Shown in pieces: positions 8,543 through 18,805 of a DNA stretch of 64,000 nt. Source of the DNA: Allorhizobium ampelinum S4 (GTDB taxonomy: Bacteria; Pseudomonadota; Alphaproteobacteria; Rhizobiales; Rhizobiaceae). The DNA is taken from the NCBI RefSeq assembly GCF_000016285.1, contig NC_011989.1:437001-501000 (forward strand), read 5' to 3'. The number at the start of each line of letters is the position of its first letter. Within the stretch, counting starts at the first letter, position 1. Under the pieces are notes generated by a model, which was not told where the DNA came from, did not search any database, and saw nothing but the letters and a program-made list of their open reading frames with translations. Position numbers and translations under genes: made by a program.

Positions 8543-9631
8543 ATGCGCATATTGCTGGTTGATGATAACAATACCAATTTGAAACTGCTGACCCGCCTGG
8601 TCAAGAAAATCGACCACTGCGAGCCCGTGGCCTTTTCAACCCCGGAAGAGGTGCTCTCCGCGCTGCCGGAGCTGGATTTCGATGTTGCCATCATCGATTA
8701 CCAGATGCCGGTATATAACGGCGTCGAGCTTTACACTGAGATCGTAAGGTTCGAGAAATATGCCCAGGTGCCGGTGGTATTCATCACCGCCGACAAGGAT
8801 ATGACAACGCGGATGGCCGCGTTGAATGCCGGGGCTATCGACTTCCTGACCAAGCCGGTTAACCCGATCGAATTCCAGGCCCGCATCCACAATATCGTCA
8901 GCCTGTCGATTGCCCGTCGTCAGCTGGCGGACCAGGCTGAATGGCTGCGACGCGAAGTGGACAGGGCCGTGGGCGAGTTGCGGCAGCGCGAACAGGAAAT
9001 CATTGAACGCCTGACGCTGGCAGCCGGCTACAAGGACCCGGATACGTCGCGCCATACCTTGCGGGTCGCCGCCTATGCACAGGCCATCGCCCGTGAAATG
9101 GGATTGCCGGAGCAGTTCTGCACCGATCTGAAGCTGGCAGCGCCGATGCATGACATCGGCAAGGTCGCCATGCCCGACACGGTCTTGCTCAAGCAGGGCA
9201 GGTTGACCGAATCCGAATATCGCCAGATGCAATCCCACGCCCAGATCGGCAGTGACATTCTCGCCCAGTCTCATTCCTCGCTGCTCCAGCTTGCCGCTGA
9301 AATCGCCGCCAGCCACCATGAGCGCTGGGATGGGCAAGGCTATCCCAACCGCCTGGCAGGCGATGCCATTCCCCTGTCCGGCCGGATCGTTTGTATTGCC
9401 GACAATTTCGACGCCCTGACCACTGAGCGCCCCTATAAGCCTGCCTGGTCCTATGAACGGACTGTGGAGCATGTGTTGGCGCGGGCTGGAAGTCAGTTCG
9501 ACCCGGCCTGCGTTGCCGCATTTGAACGGGCGCTACCGGCAATCCATGAGATTATTGAGGCCGACCGGCGTGAACAGGCCGAGGAAGCAGCCAGAAAGGC
9601 CGCTGCCCTGCCGTTGGACAAAATCGCCTGA
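8543..9631 (+). CDS. Response regulator with HD-GYP c-di-GMP phosphodiesterase domain
   Basis: 362 residues from the ATG at 8543. Residues 1-125 are a receiver with Asp52 in AIIDYQMPVYNG and the Lys motif LTKPVN. A coiled-coil linker at about 130-160 leads to an HD-GYP domain: His203-Asp204 in MHDIGK, HHERWDGQGYP near 258-268 and IADNFDALTTERPYK. HD-GYP domains hydrolyse cyclic di-GMP, so the output is probably a fall in c-di-GMP on phosphorylation. The gene is about 108 bases behind the hybrid kinase in the same direction and is the likely end point of that phosphorelay. All metal-ligand motifs visible appear intact. Confidence 0.92.
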   Translation: MRILLVDDNNTNLKLLTRLVKKIDHCEPVAFSTPEEVLSALPELDFDVAIIDYQMPVYNGVELYTEIVRFEKYAQVPVVFITADKDMTTRMAALNAGAIDFLTKPVNPIEFQARIHNIVSLSIARRQLADQAEWLRREVDRAVGELRQREQEIIERLTLAAGYKDPDTSRHTLRVAAYAQAIAREMGLPEQFCTDLKLAAPMHDIGKVAMPDTVLLKQGRLTESEYRQMQSHAQIGSDILAQSHSSLLQLAAEIAASHHERWDGQGYPNRLAGDAIPLSGRIVCIADNFDALTTERPYKPAWSYERTVEHVLARAGSQFDPACVAAFERALPAIHEIIEADRREQAEEAARKAAALPLDKIA

Positions 9632-9739
9632 CGGCATTGCCGCGCTTGCCTCCAACGCTGAACATGGTATTTCCAGCATGGATATAGGGCGCAAGCAGTT
9701 TGCAGCGCCGCCAAGCCTGATACTCGCCGGAGATCCGCC

Positions 9740-10792
9740 ATGCGCTCGCTTACCATTCGCCGCCCCGATGACTGGCATCTACATCTCCGCGACGGCGCCA
9801 TGCTGGAAGGTGTGATCGGCGATACCAGCCGGCACTTCGCCCGCGCCATCATCATGCCCAATCTCGTGCCGCCGGTGGTGACGACAGCGGATGCAGAGGC
9901 TTATCGGCAGCGCATTCTGGCCGCCGTGCCGAAGGGCGATCGCTTCGAGCCACTGATGACCCTGTATCTGACCGAGCAGACCAGCCCTGATGATGTTGAG
10001 GAGGGCAAGACAACCGGACTGATCACCGCGGTGAAGCTCTATCCAGCCGGTGCCACCACCAATTCTCATGGCGGCGTGCGCGATCTCGACAAGGCGATGC
10101 CCGTTCTGGAGCGGATGGCGAAAATCGGATTGCCGCTCTGTGTCCATGGAGAAGTCACGACGCCGGAGGTGGATATTTTCGACCGTGAGGCGGTGTTCAT
10201 CGACACGGTGCTGGACCCGTTGCGCCGCCGTCTACCGGAGTTGAAGGTGACGATGGAGCATGTCACCACATCCGACGGGATCGATTATATCCTCAGTGCC
10301 GATAGCAATCTGGCTGGCTCGATTACCACCCATCATCTGATCATCAACCGCAATGCCATTCTGGTTGGTGGCATCAGGCCGCATTATTATTGCCTGCCGG
10401 TTGCCAAGCGCGAAAGCCATCGCCTTGCCTTGCGCCGCGCTGCGACCTCGGGTGACAGCCGGTTTTTCCTTGGCACGGATTCAGCCCCGCATGTCGATCC
10501 TTTGAAGGAATGCGGTTGCGGCTGCGCGGGCATTTATACATCCATCAACACAATGAGCTGCCTTGCCCATGTGTTTGAAGAGGACGAGGCCCTGGAGCGG
10601 TTGGAAGCCTTTGTCTCGCTCAACGGTCCGGCCTGGTATGGGCTTCAACCAAACGACGAGATGATAACTCTGGTCAGACGTGACGCACCGGTCGCCTTTC
10701 CGGCAAAGATCGAAACGGGTGCGGGACCCGTCACCGTTTTCGACCCGATGTTTCCAATCCATTGGGACGTCGAGGCCGCAATACAGGCTTGA
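9740..10792 (+). CDS. pyrC: Dihydroorotase (class II)
   Basis: 350 residues, the usual length of class II (E. coli-type) dihydroorotases, which close N-carbamoyl-aspartate to dihydroorotate in pyrimidine synthesis. Zinc-site motifs are visible: DWHLHLRDG at the N terminus, [12 protein letters not shown] with the lysine that becomes carboxylated, [15 protein letters not shown] and GTDSAPH. The protein is cytoplasmic. The gene is followed, after a diguanylate cyclase, by pyrE, so two pyrimidine genes lie close together but are separated by a signalling gene. No attenuator was recognised in front of it. Confidence 0.95.
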   Translation: MRSLTIRRPDDWHLHLRDGAMLEGVIGDTSRHFARAIIMPNLVPPVVTTADAEAYRQRILAAVPKGDRFEPLMTLYLTEQTSPDDVEEGKTTGLITAVKLYPAGATTNSHGGVRDLDKAMPVLERMAKIGLPLCVHGEVTTPEVDIFDREAVFIDTVLDPLRRRLPELKVTMEHVTTSDGIDYILSADSNLAGSITTHHLIINRNAILVGGIRPHYYCLPVAKRESHRLALRRAATSGDSRFFLGTDSAPHVDPLKECGCGCAGIYTSINTMSCLAHVFEEDEALERLEAFVSLNGPAWYGLQPNDEMITLVRRDAPVAFPAKIETGAGPVTVFDPMFPIHWDVEAAIQA

Positions 10793-11004
10793 CCCGATGC
10801 GGATCATCCATCAAGTTGACGGTCATGATGGAGTAAGGAAAACTGAAATTTATCCTCCGCGAAGCTTTTTAAGGCGAATATTGGCATAGAGACCTATTCC
10901 TGGACTCGGTCCGGGCAGAAACGCGATCTGGGGTATTTCATTTTTTCTCGGGGGGGCGCCGGGTTCCACCTTATCCCCCCATACTCACGCGTTTCAGGGT
11001 AGAC

Positions 11005-12180
11005 ATGATGGTGGATTTTAGTTCTTTACTTCTCGCCCTGGGCGTTTCCACCCTGTGTCTTCTTTTCACCTTTCTGGGAACATGGATGGCGCGGCGGGAA
11101 AACTCCTTTCTGCTCAGCTGGGTTATCGGGCTTGCCCTCACCATGGTCGGAATTCTGGCCTATGGCCTTTTCACTTCGACCCCTTCACGAGGTCTGGGCG
11201 CGCTGGCCATGTCCTCGATCATCACCGGTTTCTTCATCCTTTATGCCGCCGCCAGGCAGTTTCGCACAGGGATTATACCCTTCAAGACGCTGATCGTTGT
11301 CTCCTGCGTTGCTGTCATCGCGCTGAGTGCGGCCTTCCTGTCGGGATATGGCGGCATTGGCTTTATGCTGTTCAACACCGCTACCGCCATCGTGATGTTG
11401 GTAATTGCCCATCAATACTGGCTTGGACGGGCGGAATCGCCCGGCGTGCTTTCCGGCATGGCCGTGCTTTATGGCGCCACCAGCCTCTCTTTCCTCGCCT
11501 GCGCCCTGGCTTTGGTCCAGCGTGGTCAGTGGCAGCTGGAAGTTGCACCGAGCGGATGGGTGGAAGATATCAATATGGCAGTCTGCATTGCTGGCATGAG
11601 CGGTATCGGCGCCTTGTCTCTGACCCTGCATCAGACCCGGATCACTGCCCGGCACCGGCTAGAGGCAATGACCGATGCGTTGACAGGCCTTTGCAATCGT
11701 AGGGCGCTGTTCAATGCACACGGTACCAAAACCTTCCACGAGGATATGGCGATGTTGGTTTTTGACATCGACCGTTTCAAAGCGATCAATGACCGTTATG
11801 GCCATGCTGTGGGTGACGAGGTGATCCGTAATATTGCTGCGGAACTGAAAGCAGCCATTGGTCTTTCCAGCGTCACCCGCCTGGGAGGCGAAGAGTTTGC
11901 GGCTGTGCTGGAAAATGCTGCGCCAGGACGGGCCGAGTGGATCGGCGAGCGAATCCGGCGCCAGCTTCAGGATCGCGAAGTCGTGGTGGATGGAGACAGT
12001 TTCGTCGCAACGACCAGTGTCGGCATTGCCTATGGCACAGCATCCGGCCTGACCTTCGATGAGATCCTCAACCTGGCGGACAATGCGCTTTACAATGCCA
12101 AACGGCTCGGTCGCAACCGGGTAGAAACGGCAGTGGCAAACTGGGAGAGTGGCCTGTCAGTGGAAGCCGACAGCGCCTAA
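11005..12180 (+). CDS. Membrane-bound diguanylate cyclase (GGDEF)
   Basis: 391 residues from the ATG at 11005 (an ATG one codon later is also possible). The first 210 residues contain about six hydrophobic segments, forming a polytopic membrane sensor. The C-terminal GGDEF domain reads FDIDRFKAINDRYGH, then the active-site loop GGEEF and later VSVGIA-like TTSVGIAYG. These features predict synthesis of cyclic di-GMP from GTP. The RxxD inhibitory site that normally precedes the active loop is absent (IGLS in that position), so product inhibition is probably weak. It lies between pyrC and pyrE with gaps of more than 200 bases on each side, so it is probably its own transcription unit. Confidence 0.92.
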   Translation: MMVDFSSLLLALGVSTLCLLFTFLGTWMARRENSFLLSWVIGLALTMVGILAYGLFTSTPSRGLGALAMSSIITGFFILYAAARQFRTGIIPFKTLIVVSCVAVIALSAAFLSGYGGIGFMLFNTATAIVMLVIAHQYWLGRAESPGVLSGMAVLYGATSLSFLACALALVQRGQWQLEVAPSGWVEDINMAVCIAGMSGIGALSLTLHQTRITARHRLEAMTDALTGLCNRRALFNAHGTKTFHEDMAMLVFDIDRFKAINDRYGHAVGDEVIRNIAAELKAAIGLSSVTRLGGEEFAAVLENAAPGRAEWIGERIRRQLQDREVVVDGDSFVATTSVGIAYGTASGLTFDEILNLADNALYNAKRLGRNRVETAVANWESGLSVEADSA

Positions 12181-12445
12181 AGGATGTCCAGGAAAAGCAG
12201 AACCGGTTTCCCGAAACGACAAAAGACCGCCGAAAACAAAGGGCGGTTCGATTGTAAATGGCGCGCGCTTATCCCCGGATATATCCTCTGGCCTGCCTTC
12301 CAGCTTCCTGCTATGGGCATGGATGCGTTAAAGCCGCGCGGGTAAAGGCAAGGACATGTCTATTCCGCAGCAGCCTCGCCATGTGATTGCCGGAGCGACT
12401 GCGGTCATCCCGGCTGAGCCATTTGCGCAGAAGACAGGAGCACCG

Positions 12446-13138
12446 ATGACCCAGACTTCCTTTTCCGATCCGGCCGTCATGGCGGAGTTGCTGGCGAAAA
12501 TGCTCTGGGAAATCAAGGCGGTGCATTTCAATGCCGCTGAGCCTTACAAGCTGGCTTCCGGGATGCGCAGCCCCGTCTATATCGATTGCCGCAAGCTTCT
12601 GTCCTATCCGCGTGTCCGTTCTGCCGTGATGGATTTTGCGGTTGCCACGCTGCTGCGCAATGCCGGTTTCGAGCAATTCGACTGTATTGCCGGTGGCGAG
12701 ACGGCGGGCATTCCCTTTGCCGCTCTGTTGGCCGATCGGCTGGCGCTGCCAATGATCTATGTGCGCAAGCAGCCCAAGGGCCATGGCCGCAACGCCCAGA
12801 TCGAGGGTCATATGCCTGACGGTGCCAGGGTGCTTGTCATCGAAGACCTGACGACGGCAGGCGGCAGCATGTTTACCTTTATCGATGCCGTGCGGGCCGC
12901 TGGCGGTGTGGTTGATCACGGTATCGCTTTGTTCTTCTACGGAATCTTCCCGCAAGCCCATCAGCGTTTCGAAAACGGCAACGTCAAACTTCATTATATC
13001 GCCACCTGGCGCAATGTTCTGGCCGTGGCCCGCGACCAGAAACTGTTTGATGACAAAACCTTGTCGGAAGTGGAATCCTTCCTGGATGCCCCACTCGAAT
13101 GGTCCGGTCGCAATGGCGGGGTCAGCACGCTGGGTTGA
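12446..13138 (+). CDS. pyrE: Orotate phosphoribosyltransferase
   Basis: The ATG at 12446 has GGAG eight bases upstream and gives 230 residues, the normal size for rhizobial PyrE; the frame is open further up, but that extension is not needed. The enzyme joins orotate to PRPP to make orotidine monophosphate in pyrimidine synthesis. Signature features are [14 protein letters not shown] near the N terminus, [11 protein letters not shown], the flexible-loop segment RKQPKGHG and the PRPP-binding segment [11 protein letters not shown]. It is followed 98 bases later by a sugar kinase gene in the same direction. Confidence 0.95.
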   Translation: MTQTSFSDPAVMAELLAKMLWEIKAVHFNAAEPYKLASGMRSPVYIDCRKLLSYPRVRSAVMDFAVATLLRNAGFEQFDCIAGGETAGIPFAALLADRLALPMIYVRKQPKGHGRNAQIEGHMPDGARVLVIEDLTTAGGSMFTFIDAVRAAGGVVDHGIALFFYGIFPQAHQRFENGNVKLHYIATWRNVLAVARDQKLFDDKTLSEVESFLDAPLEWSGRNGGVSTLG

Positions 13139-13236
13139 GGCTGCCTTGCGAAGATCCGCCAGAGTGGCTGGCATTTCTTCGCTTTCTGCTTTAAATCGAT
13201 TGAAGTTTATCCGAAAGCCCGGTTTGGGAGGCCAGA

Positions 13237-14163
13237 ATGATCCTGTGTTGCGGTGAAGCCCTGATTGACATGTTGCCACGCGAAACGACGTTGGGTGAAA
13301 AAGGCTTTTCGCCCTATGCGGGCGGCGCGGTCTTCAACACCGGCATTGCGCTTGGACGCCTGGGCGTTGCCTCCGGCTTCTTCACCGGCCTTTCCGATGA
13401 CATGATGGGCGATATCCTGCGTGACACGCTGCGTGCCAGCCATGTAGATTTCAGCTATTGCGCCACCTTGTCGCGACCGACGACCATTGCCTTCGTCAAG
13501 CTGGTCGATGGCCATGCTACTTACGCCTTCTACGATGAAAACACTGCTGGACGGATGATTACCGAGGCGGACCTGCCAGCCCTGGGCGAAGACTGTGAAG
13601 CGCTGCATTTCGGCGCAATCAGCCTGATCCCCGAGCCCTGCGGCTCGACCTATGAAGCGCTGCTCAACCGCGAACACAAGACCCGGGTTATCTCGCTTGA
13701 TCCCAATATCCGCCCCGGCTTCATCAAGGATAAGGCTGCCCATATGGCCCGTATCCGCCGCATGGCAGCGCTTTCCGACATCGTCAAGTTTTCCGATGAG
13801 GATCTCGCCTGGTTCGGCCTGGACGGCGACGAAGACACGCTTGCCCGCCACTGGCTGCATCACGGTGCCAAACTGGTTGTCGTCACCCGCGGTGCCGATG
13901 GCGCGGTCGGCTATACAGCCGACCACAAGGTCGAAGTGCCGAGCGAAAAGGTAACGGTGGTCGATACGGTCGGTGCAGGCGATACATTCGACGCTGGCGT
14001 TCTTGCATCGCTGAAAATGCAGAACCTGCTGACCAAGCAACAAGTGGCAAAATTGACAGAAGAGCAGATCGCCAAGGCCTTGGCGCTCGGCTCCAAAGCC
14101 GCAGCGGTGACGGTGTCGCGGGCAGGCGCCAATCCGCCGTTTGCGCATGAAATCGGGCTCTGA
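13237..14163 (+). CDS. PfkB-family carbohydrate kinase (probable fructokinase)
   Basis: 308 residues; the ATG at 13237 follows GGGAGG. The N-terminal GGAVFNTGIALGRLG and the C-terminal DTVGAGDTFDAG are the two PfkB signatures; the Asp in GAGD is the catalytic base and the glycines form the anion hole. ATP-dependent phosphorylation of a sugar, most often fructose in close rhizobial homologues, is expected. The neighbour pgi, on the opposite strand and convergent, handles fructose-6-phosphate, which supports a fructokinase assignment, though other ketoses are possible. Confidence 0.87.
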   Translation: MILCCGEALIDMLPRETTLGEKGFSPYAGGAVFNTGIALGRLGVASGFFTGLSDDMMGDILRDTLRASHVDFSYCATLSRPTTIAFVKLVDGHATYAFYDENTAGRMITEADLPALGEDCEALHFGAISLIPEPCGSTYEALLNREHKTRVISLDPNIRPGFIKDKAAHMARIRRMAALSDIVKFSDEDLAWFGLDGDEDTLARHWLHHGAKLVVVTRGADGAVGYTADHKVEVPSEKVTVVDTVGAGDTFDAGVLASLKMQNLLTKQQVAKLTEEQIAKALALGSKAAAVTVSRAGANPPFAHEIGL

Positions 14164-14215
14164 TTTCCAAGGAGATTTCCAGGATTTGTCAGGTTCAATA
14201 TGAACCTGACGGACT

Positions 14216-14608
14216 CTATAACGCCCATGCAGAATTCTGGAGAACGACCCGGTAACCATCCGGGTCTTCGAATGTCCGACCGAGGTTATCCCAATAGGGA
14301 TTGTAGGATGTGACAGGTCGAAAACCGGCATCCCGCATTCGGTTGACAGCCGACTGCCACGCCTCCTCCTCCGGCAGATAAAAGACCAGCAGATTGTCCT
14401 GCGTCGGTGCCCGTCCGACTGAATGCCCGATATGATGGGTGAATTCCAGGTGATATGGCCAGCGCTTATGGCCGAACATCACGCCGTTAAAGCCATTATG
14501 GTCGCGGAATGAGGCAATTTCCTCAAAGCCGAGGCCGAATTGATAGAAGGGCCGAAGCCCTTCTATGCTGTCAGTCGGTCGTGCCACCCGCAAAATTGGG
14601 GCGGACAT
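14216..14608 (-). CDS. VOC (glyoxalase/bleomycin-resistance) family protein
   Basis: The ATG at 14608 is only two bases beyond the pgi stop codon, so the gene is read as the second gene of a pgi transcript; 130 residues. It contains the two beta-alpha-beta repeats of the vicinal oxygen chelate fold: ILRVARPTDSIEGLRPFYQ at the start, HLEFTHH in the middle, and RTFEDPDGYRVVLQN at the end with the conserved EDPDG turn. His and Glu residues could bind a divalent metal. Members include glyoxalases, dioxygenases and resistance proteins; the substrate is not predictable. It is cytoplasmic. Confidence 0.8.
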   Translation of the reverse strand: MSAPILRVARPTDSIEGLRPFYQFGLGFEEIASFRDHNGFNGVMFGHKRWPYHLEFTHHIGHSVGRAPTQDNLLVFYLPEEEAWQSAVNRMRDAGFRPVTSYNPYWDNLGRTFEDPDGYRVVLQNSAWAL

Positions 14609-14610
14609 GA

Positions 14611-16236
14611 TTATCGACCCAGATCGCTCAAGGCAGCCACCAGTCCTGCCGTCGACGCATCCTGCCCATCTGTCCCGGCCTTGCCCTGCACCACCGGCAG
14701 CAGGCCGGTTGCCAGTTCCTTGCCCAGTTCCACGCCCCATTGATCGAAGGAATTGATGCCGAACAGCACGCCTTCGACAAACACCCGGTGTTCGTAAAGC
14801 GCGATCAGCCGTCCGAGCGCAAAAGGGGTCAATTGTTCATAGACGAATGTGATCGACGGACGGTTGCCGGTAAAGACCCGGTGCGGGGCGATATGATCGG
14901 CCTTGGCCTGGTCCATACCGGATTTCAGCAGCTGGCCCTTGGCCTCATCCAGCGTGCGTCCCTTCATCAGGGCTGCCGATTGGGCCAGGCAATTGGCGAT
15001 CAGCAAGTCGTGCTGATGGCGCAATTCCGGCTCGAAGCCCTTGGCAGCGATCATAAACTCGGCTGGGATCACGCTCGTACCCTGGTGGATCAGCTGGTAG
15101 AAAGCGTGCTGGCCATTGGTGCCGGGTTCGCCCCAGACCACCGGCCCGGAATTGCCCTTGACCGGGCTGCCATCGATGGTCACGCCCTTGCCGTTCGATT
15201 CCATGTCAAGCTGCTGGAGATAGGCCGGGAAGCGTGACAGGCGCTGATCGTAGGGCAGGATGGCTCGGGTTGGGTAATCCAGGACGTTGCGATGGTGATA
15301 GCCGATAGCGCCCAGCAGCATCGGCAGGTTTTCCCGAAAAGGCGCGGTGCGGAAATGCATATCCATGGCATGGGCGCCGGCCAGGAATTCCACGAAATTA
15401 TCGGCGCCGACAGCAATCATCAGCGGCAGGCCGATGGCCGACCAGATGGAATAGCGTCCACCGACCCAATCCCAGAAGCCGAACACCCGATCGGAACCGA
15501 TGCCGAAGGCCGCGACTTTTTCAAGCGCGGTCGAGACGGCGGCAAAGTGATCGCCGACGGCATCTTCACCCAGCGCCGAGGCAATGAAGGCCCGCGCCGT
15601 TGCGGCATTGGTCATGGTCTCGATGGTGGTGAAGGTCTTGGAGGCAACGATGAACAGCGTGGTTTCCGGCTCCAGCAGTTTCAGCGTATCGGCGATATGG
15701 GCGCCATCGACATTGGAGACGAAATGCAGGCGAGGGCCGTCGTGAAATGGTGCCAGCGCCAGCGTTGCCATGGCGGGGCCGAGATCCGAACCGCCAATGC
15801 CAATATTGACCACATCGGTGATCTGGAGGCCCGTCGAACCGGTGATCGTACCCTGACGCAAGCCTTCCGCGAAAGCCGACATGGCGTGCAACACGGCGTT
15901 GACATCGGGCATGACGTTCTTGCCATCGACTACGACAGGCGTGTTGGCCCGGTTGCGCAGTGCCGTATGCAAGACGGCGCGGCCTTCGGTAAAGTTGATG
16001 GCCTCACCGTTGAACATCGCTTCGCGCTTTTCAGCTACGCCAGCTTGCGTGCAGAGCGTCTCCAGCAGGGCCATGATCTCGTCATTGACGGCGCATTTGG
16101 AGTAATCCATCAGCAGGTCGTCAAAGCGACTGGAAAACCGCTCGAAACGTTTGGGATCGCTTGCAAAAGCGCCGCGAATATCAGTGGCGGCGGTGGCCGC
16201 GACGGTGGACTTCAGCTGTTCGACGATAGCGTGCAT
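14611..16236 (-). CDS. pgi: Glucose-6-phosphate isomerase
   Basis: Two ATGs at 16242 and 16236 follow a GGAG; only 16236 has proper spacing (seven bases), giving 541 residues, the usual length. The enzyme interconverts glucose-6-phosphate and fructose-6-phosphate. Visible signatures are [12 protein letters not shown] for phosphate binding, [18 protein letters not shown] and [19 protein letters not shown], which carries the catalytic Glu, plus [11 protein letters not shown] near the C terminus. It is the first gene of a minus-strand pair with the VOC protein and convergent with the sugar kinase. Confidence 0.96.
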
Positions 16237-16270
16237 TCGCATACTCCAATCCAATCACGGACGGGAACCT

Positions 16271-16314
16271 ACTGCATAATTCCCAAAACAGGAATGTTTT
16301 AAGGGGAAAAATAA
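16271..16314. repeat. Rhizobial palindromic intergenic repeat
   Basis: A shortened relative of the repeat at 57172-57225, containing CTACTGCATAATTCCC followed by AAAACAGGAATGTTTTAAGG. It lies between the starts or ends of pgi and fadD. Function unknown; a transcript-boundary hairpin is possible. Confidence 0.5.
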
Positions 16315-16415
16315 TCCGGCAGACTTAAGGGGTGACGGCCCTCTCTTCCCCGCAAGGCAGAGAAGACCGACGAGGGGGCCGAAAGCCCCATCTCGTCCCT
16401 GTCTGCCCGGTGTCT

Positions 16416-18116
16416 TTAAGGTCTCAGATCCTTGCGCAGAATCTTGCCGACGTTGGATTTCGGCAGCTCTTCAAGAAAGGCCACATGGCGGGGACGCTTG
16501 TAATTGGTCAGGTTTGTGGCGCAATGGTCCTTAACCTGCTGCTCCGTCAAGCTTGGGTCTTTGCGCACCACAAACAGTTTGACGGCTTCACCGGAATGCG
16601 GGTCCGGCACACCGATAGCCGCGGCCTCCAGCACGCCGGGATGCATGACCGCGACTTCCTCGATCTCGTTGGGATAGACATTGAAGCCGGAGACCAGGAT
16701 CATATCCTTCTTGCGGTCGACAATCTTGGTATAGCCGCGCGCGTCCATGAAGCCCATGTCACCGGTGCGGAAAAACCCGTCCTCACTTATCGCCCGCGCC
16801 GTTTCTTCCGGTCGTTGCCAGTAGCCGGCCATGACCTGCGGTCCGCGAATGCAGATTTCCCCGACTTCTCCTAAAGCCAGGCTTTCGCCCTGTTCATCAC
16901 GGATGTCGACATCGGTGGAGGAAATCGGCATGCCGATGCAGCCGCTGAAGTCCTTGTCGTTCATGCGATTGGCGGTTGCCACCGGCGATGTTTCAGACAG
17001 GCCGTAACCCTCGGTGATCGGGCAGCCGGTAATCTGATGCCACCGTTCGGCAATCGGCCGCTGCACCGACATGCCACCGGCAAAGGTCAGTTGCAGATGG
17101 GAAAAGTCCAGCTTGCGGAAGGCCTCATTGTTCATCAGAGCATTGAACAGCGTATTCAAGCCGATGATGACATTGAAATCATACCGGGACAGTTCCTTGG
17201 CAAAGCCTGGAATGTCACGCGGATTGGCGATCAGAATGTTGTGGCCGCCGCAGGCAATGCCCATCAGGGCGTTCACGGTCAGCGCAAAGATATGATAGAG
17301 CGGCAAAGCGCAGATGAAGGTCAGCGTTTCCGGTCTTGGGCGCGTATCGAAAGCGGACCCCAACCACAGCGACATCTGCATGGTATTGGCGATCAGGTTG
17401 CCGTGGGTCAGCACCGCCCCCTTGGAAACCCCTGTCGTACCGCCTGTATATTGCAGAAAGGCGATATCGTTGCGCGAAAGGGTTTCAGGCCGCAGTCGGG
17501 CTTTTCCACCTGCCGCGAGCACCGATGCGAAGCTTCGGGAATTGGCAATCGACCAGGCTGGCACGAGCTTCTTCACCTTGCGAACGATGAAATTCACCAG
17601 ATGGCCCTTCAGGCCAAGCATGTCGCCCATGCTGGTAACGACCACGCGGCGTAGCGACACCTTGTCCATCACCGCCTGGACCGTGTGGGCAAAATTCTCC
17701 AGCACGAAAATGGCAACCGCGCCGGAATCCTTCAGCTGATGCGCCAGTTCGCGCGGAGTATAGAGCGGATTGACATTGACGACGATCATTCCAGCCTTGA
17801 GGATGCCAAACACAATAACCGGGTTTTGCAAGACATTGGGCATCATCACGGCGATCCGGTCGCCTTTGCTGAACCCTTCCGCTTGCAGCCAGGCGGCAAT
17901 TTTCGTCGCCTGCTCGCCAAGCTCCTGGAAGGTCATGGAGCGGCCCATGCTGGTGAAGGCCTTGCGGGACGCGTAGGTCACGCAGTTTTCATCGAAGAGT
18001 TCAGGCAGCGATTCGTGATCAAGGGGCGGCAGTTCCGCAGGCACCGAGGCAGGATAGGATGCAAGCCAAATTCGGCGAGATGCAAAATTGCTTTCAGGCC
18101 TGGACAGAGTATTCAT
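16416..18116 (-). CDS. fadD: Long-chain fatty acid-CoA ligase
   Basis: 566 residues of the ANL adenylating superfamily. The enzyme activates fatty acids with ATP and joins them to CoA on the inner face of the membrane for beta-oxidation or lipid recycling. Core motifs are the P-loop YTGGTTGVSKGAV, the A4-A5 motif GYGLSETSP, FFRTGDMGFMD, DRKKDMILVSGFNVYP and the terminal lysine in KSNVGKILRKDLR. Length and motif order match bacterial FadD closely. It is transcribed alone, with the promoter region in the 300-base gap before the BON gene, where an AT-rich stretch at 18225-18290 is seen. Confidence 0.92.
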   Translation of the reverse strand: MNTLSRPESNFASRRIWLASYPASVPAELPPLDHESLPELFDENCVTYASRKAFTSMGRSMTFQELGEQATKIAAWLQAEGFSKGDRIAVMMPNVLQNPVIVFGILKAGMIVVNVNPLYTPRELAHQLKDSGAVAIFVLENFAHTVQAVMDKVSLRRVVVTSMGDMLGLKGHLVNFIVRKVKKLVPAWSIANSRSFASVLAAGGKARLRPETLSRNDIAFLQYTGGTTGVSKGAVLTHGNLIANTMQMSLWLGSAFDTRPRPETLTFICALPLYHIFALTVNALMGIACGGHNILIANPRDIPGFAKELSRYDFNVIIGLNTLFNALMNNEAFRKLDFSHLQLTFAGGMSVQRPIAERWHQITGCPITEGYGLSETSPVATANRMNDKDFSGCIGMPISSTDVDIRDEQGESLALGEVGEICIRGPQVMAGYWQRPEETARAISEDGFFRTGDMGFMDARGYTKIVDRKKDMILVSGFNVYPNEIEEVAVMHPGVLEAAAIGVPDPHSGEAVKLFVVRKDPSLTEQQVKDHCATNLTNYKRPRHVAFLEELPKSNVGKILRKDLRP

Positions 18117-18423
18117 TCCTCACTCCCTTTTTCGACTTCCTGCCCCTCCCTCCTCAAGGTGATGACAGTGCGCCCGACCACGCACTCCAAATATGGAGCG
18201 TTGAGCTCCAGGAATGCAAGTCCAACGTTATAATAACTTTGACGTAAACGTCAATTAATCCCCAACGAAAATAATTTGGAATCATTTTGTTCCACGGCAT
18301 CGAAGATGCTCACGCACTGGCGCCTTCGACAACAACCACATGGCGATCAGTTTCGCATTGAACCAACCTCCCGGTGATGCGTTAGCTCTTATGAGACTTC
18401 ACGCAAACAAGGAGGAAAGTGTC

Positions 18424-18705
18424 ATGGTCTTCAAACCGGCTAAAACTTTCGGGGAGACCCCTGGTATCGTTGAGGAAAATCCGCCTCTGGCGGAGTTGGA
18501 AACGGCAGTGGCCTCTCAGCTTGCTGGTTCCGACGGTATCGATGCCTCTGATATCGAGGTGATATCGATCGGCAATGAAATTTGTTTGCGAGGCCTTGTC
18601 TATTCCGAGAGCGAGGTCGACCGAGCCGTTGAAGTCGCTCTTTCAGTTCCCGGTGTTTTCAAGGTTTCCGTCGACCTGGAGATTGTCGAGCGCACGATCC
18701 ATTGA
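18424..18705 (+). CDS. BON-domain protein
   Basis: The ATG at 18424 is preceded by a strong AAGGAGG; 93 residues. One BON domain fills the protein: DASDIEVISIGNEICLRGLV, then SEVDRAVEVALSVPGVFKV and a final beta strand SVDLEIVE. BON domains usually bind phospholipid or other envelope ligands, but here there is no signal peptide or lipobox, so the protein is predicted to be cytoplasmic. The role is unknown; small BON proteins in other bacteria are stress-induced. A perfect hairpin terminator lies 44 bases after its stop. Confidence 0.8.
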   Translation: MVFKPAKTFGETPGIVEENPPLAELETAVASQLAGSDGIDASDIEVISIGNEICLRGLVYSESEVDRAVEVALSVPGVFKVSVDLEIVERTIH

Positions 18706-18748
18706 TGGGGATCACCATACGTGGCGTGTGGCACCACTCAATAAATAT

Positions 18749-18775
18749 AAAGGCCCGGGAAAACCCCGGGCCTTT
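18749..18775. terminator. Bidirectional intrinsic terminator
   Basis: A perfect 11-base-pair stem AAAGGCCCGGG / CCCGGGCCTTT with a five-base loop lies between the convergent BON gene and glgX. The A-rich and T-rich flanks are symmetrical, so it can end transcription from both sides. Confidence 0.88.
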
Positions 18776-18805
18776 ATCATTTCAGTTGTGGTGCGCTATC
18801 GCAGA

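Noticed and set aside
15292..16302. 336-codon plus-strand frame opposite pgi
   Set aside because: It is antisense to a clear pgi gene; open only because of codon bias.
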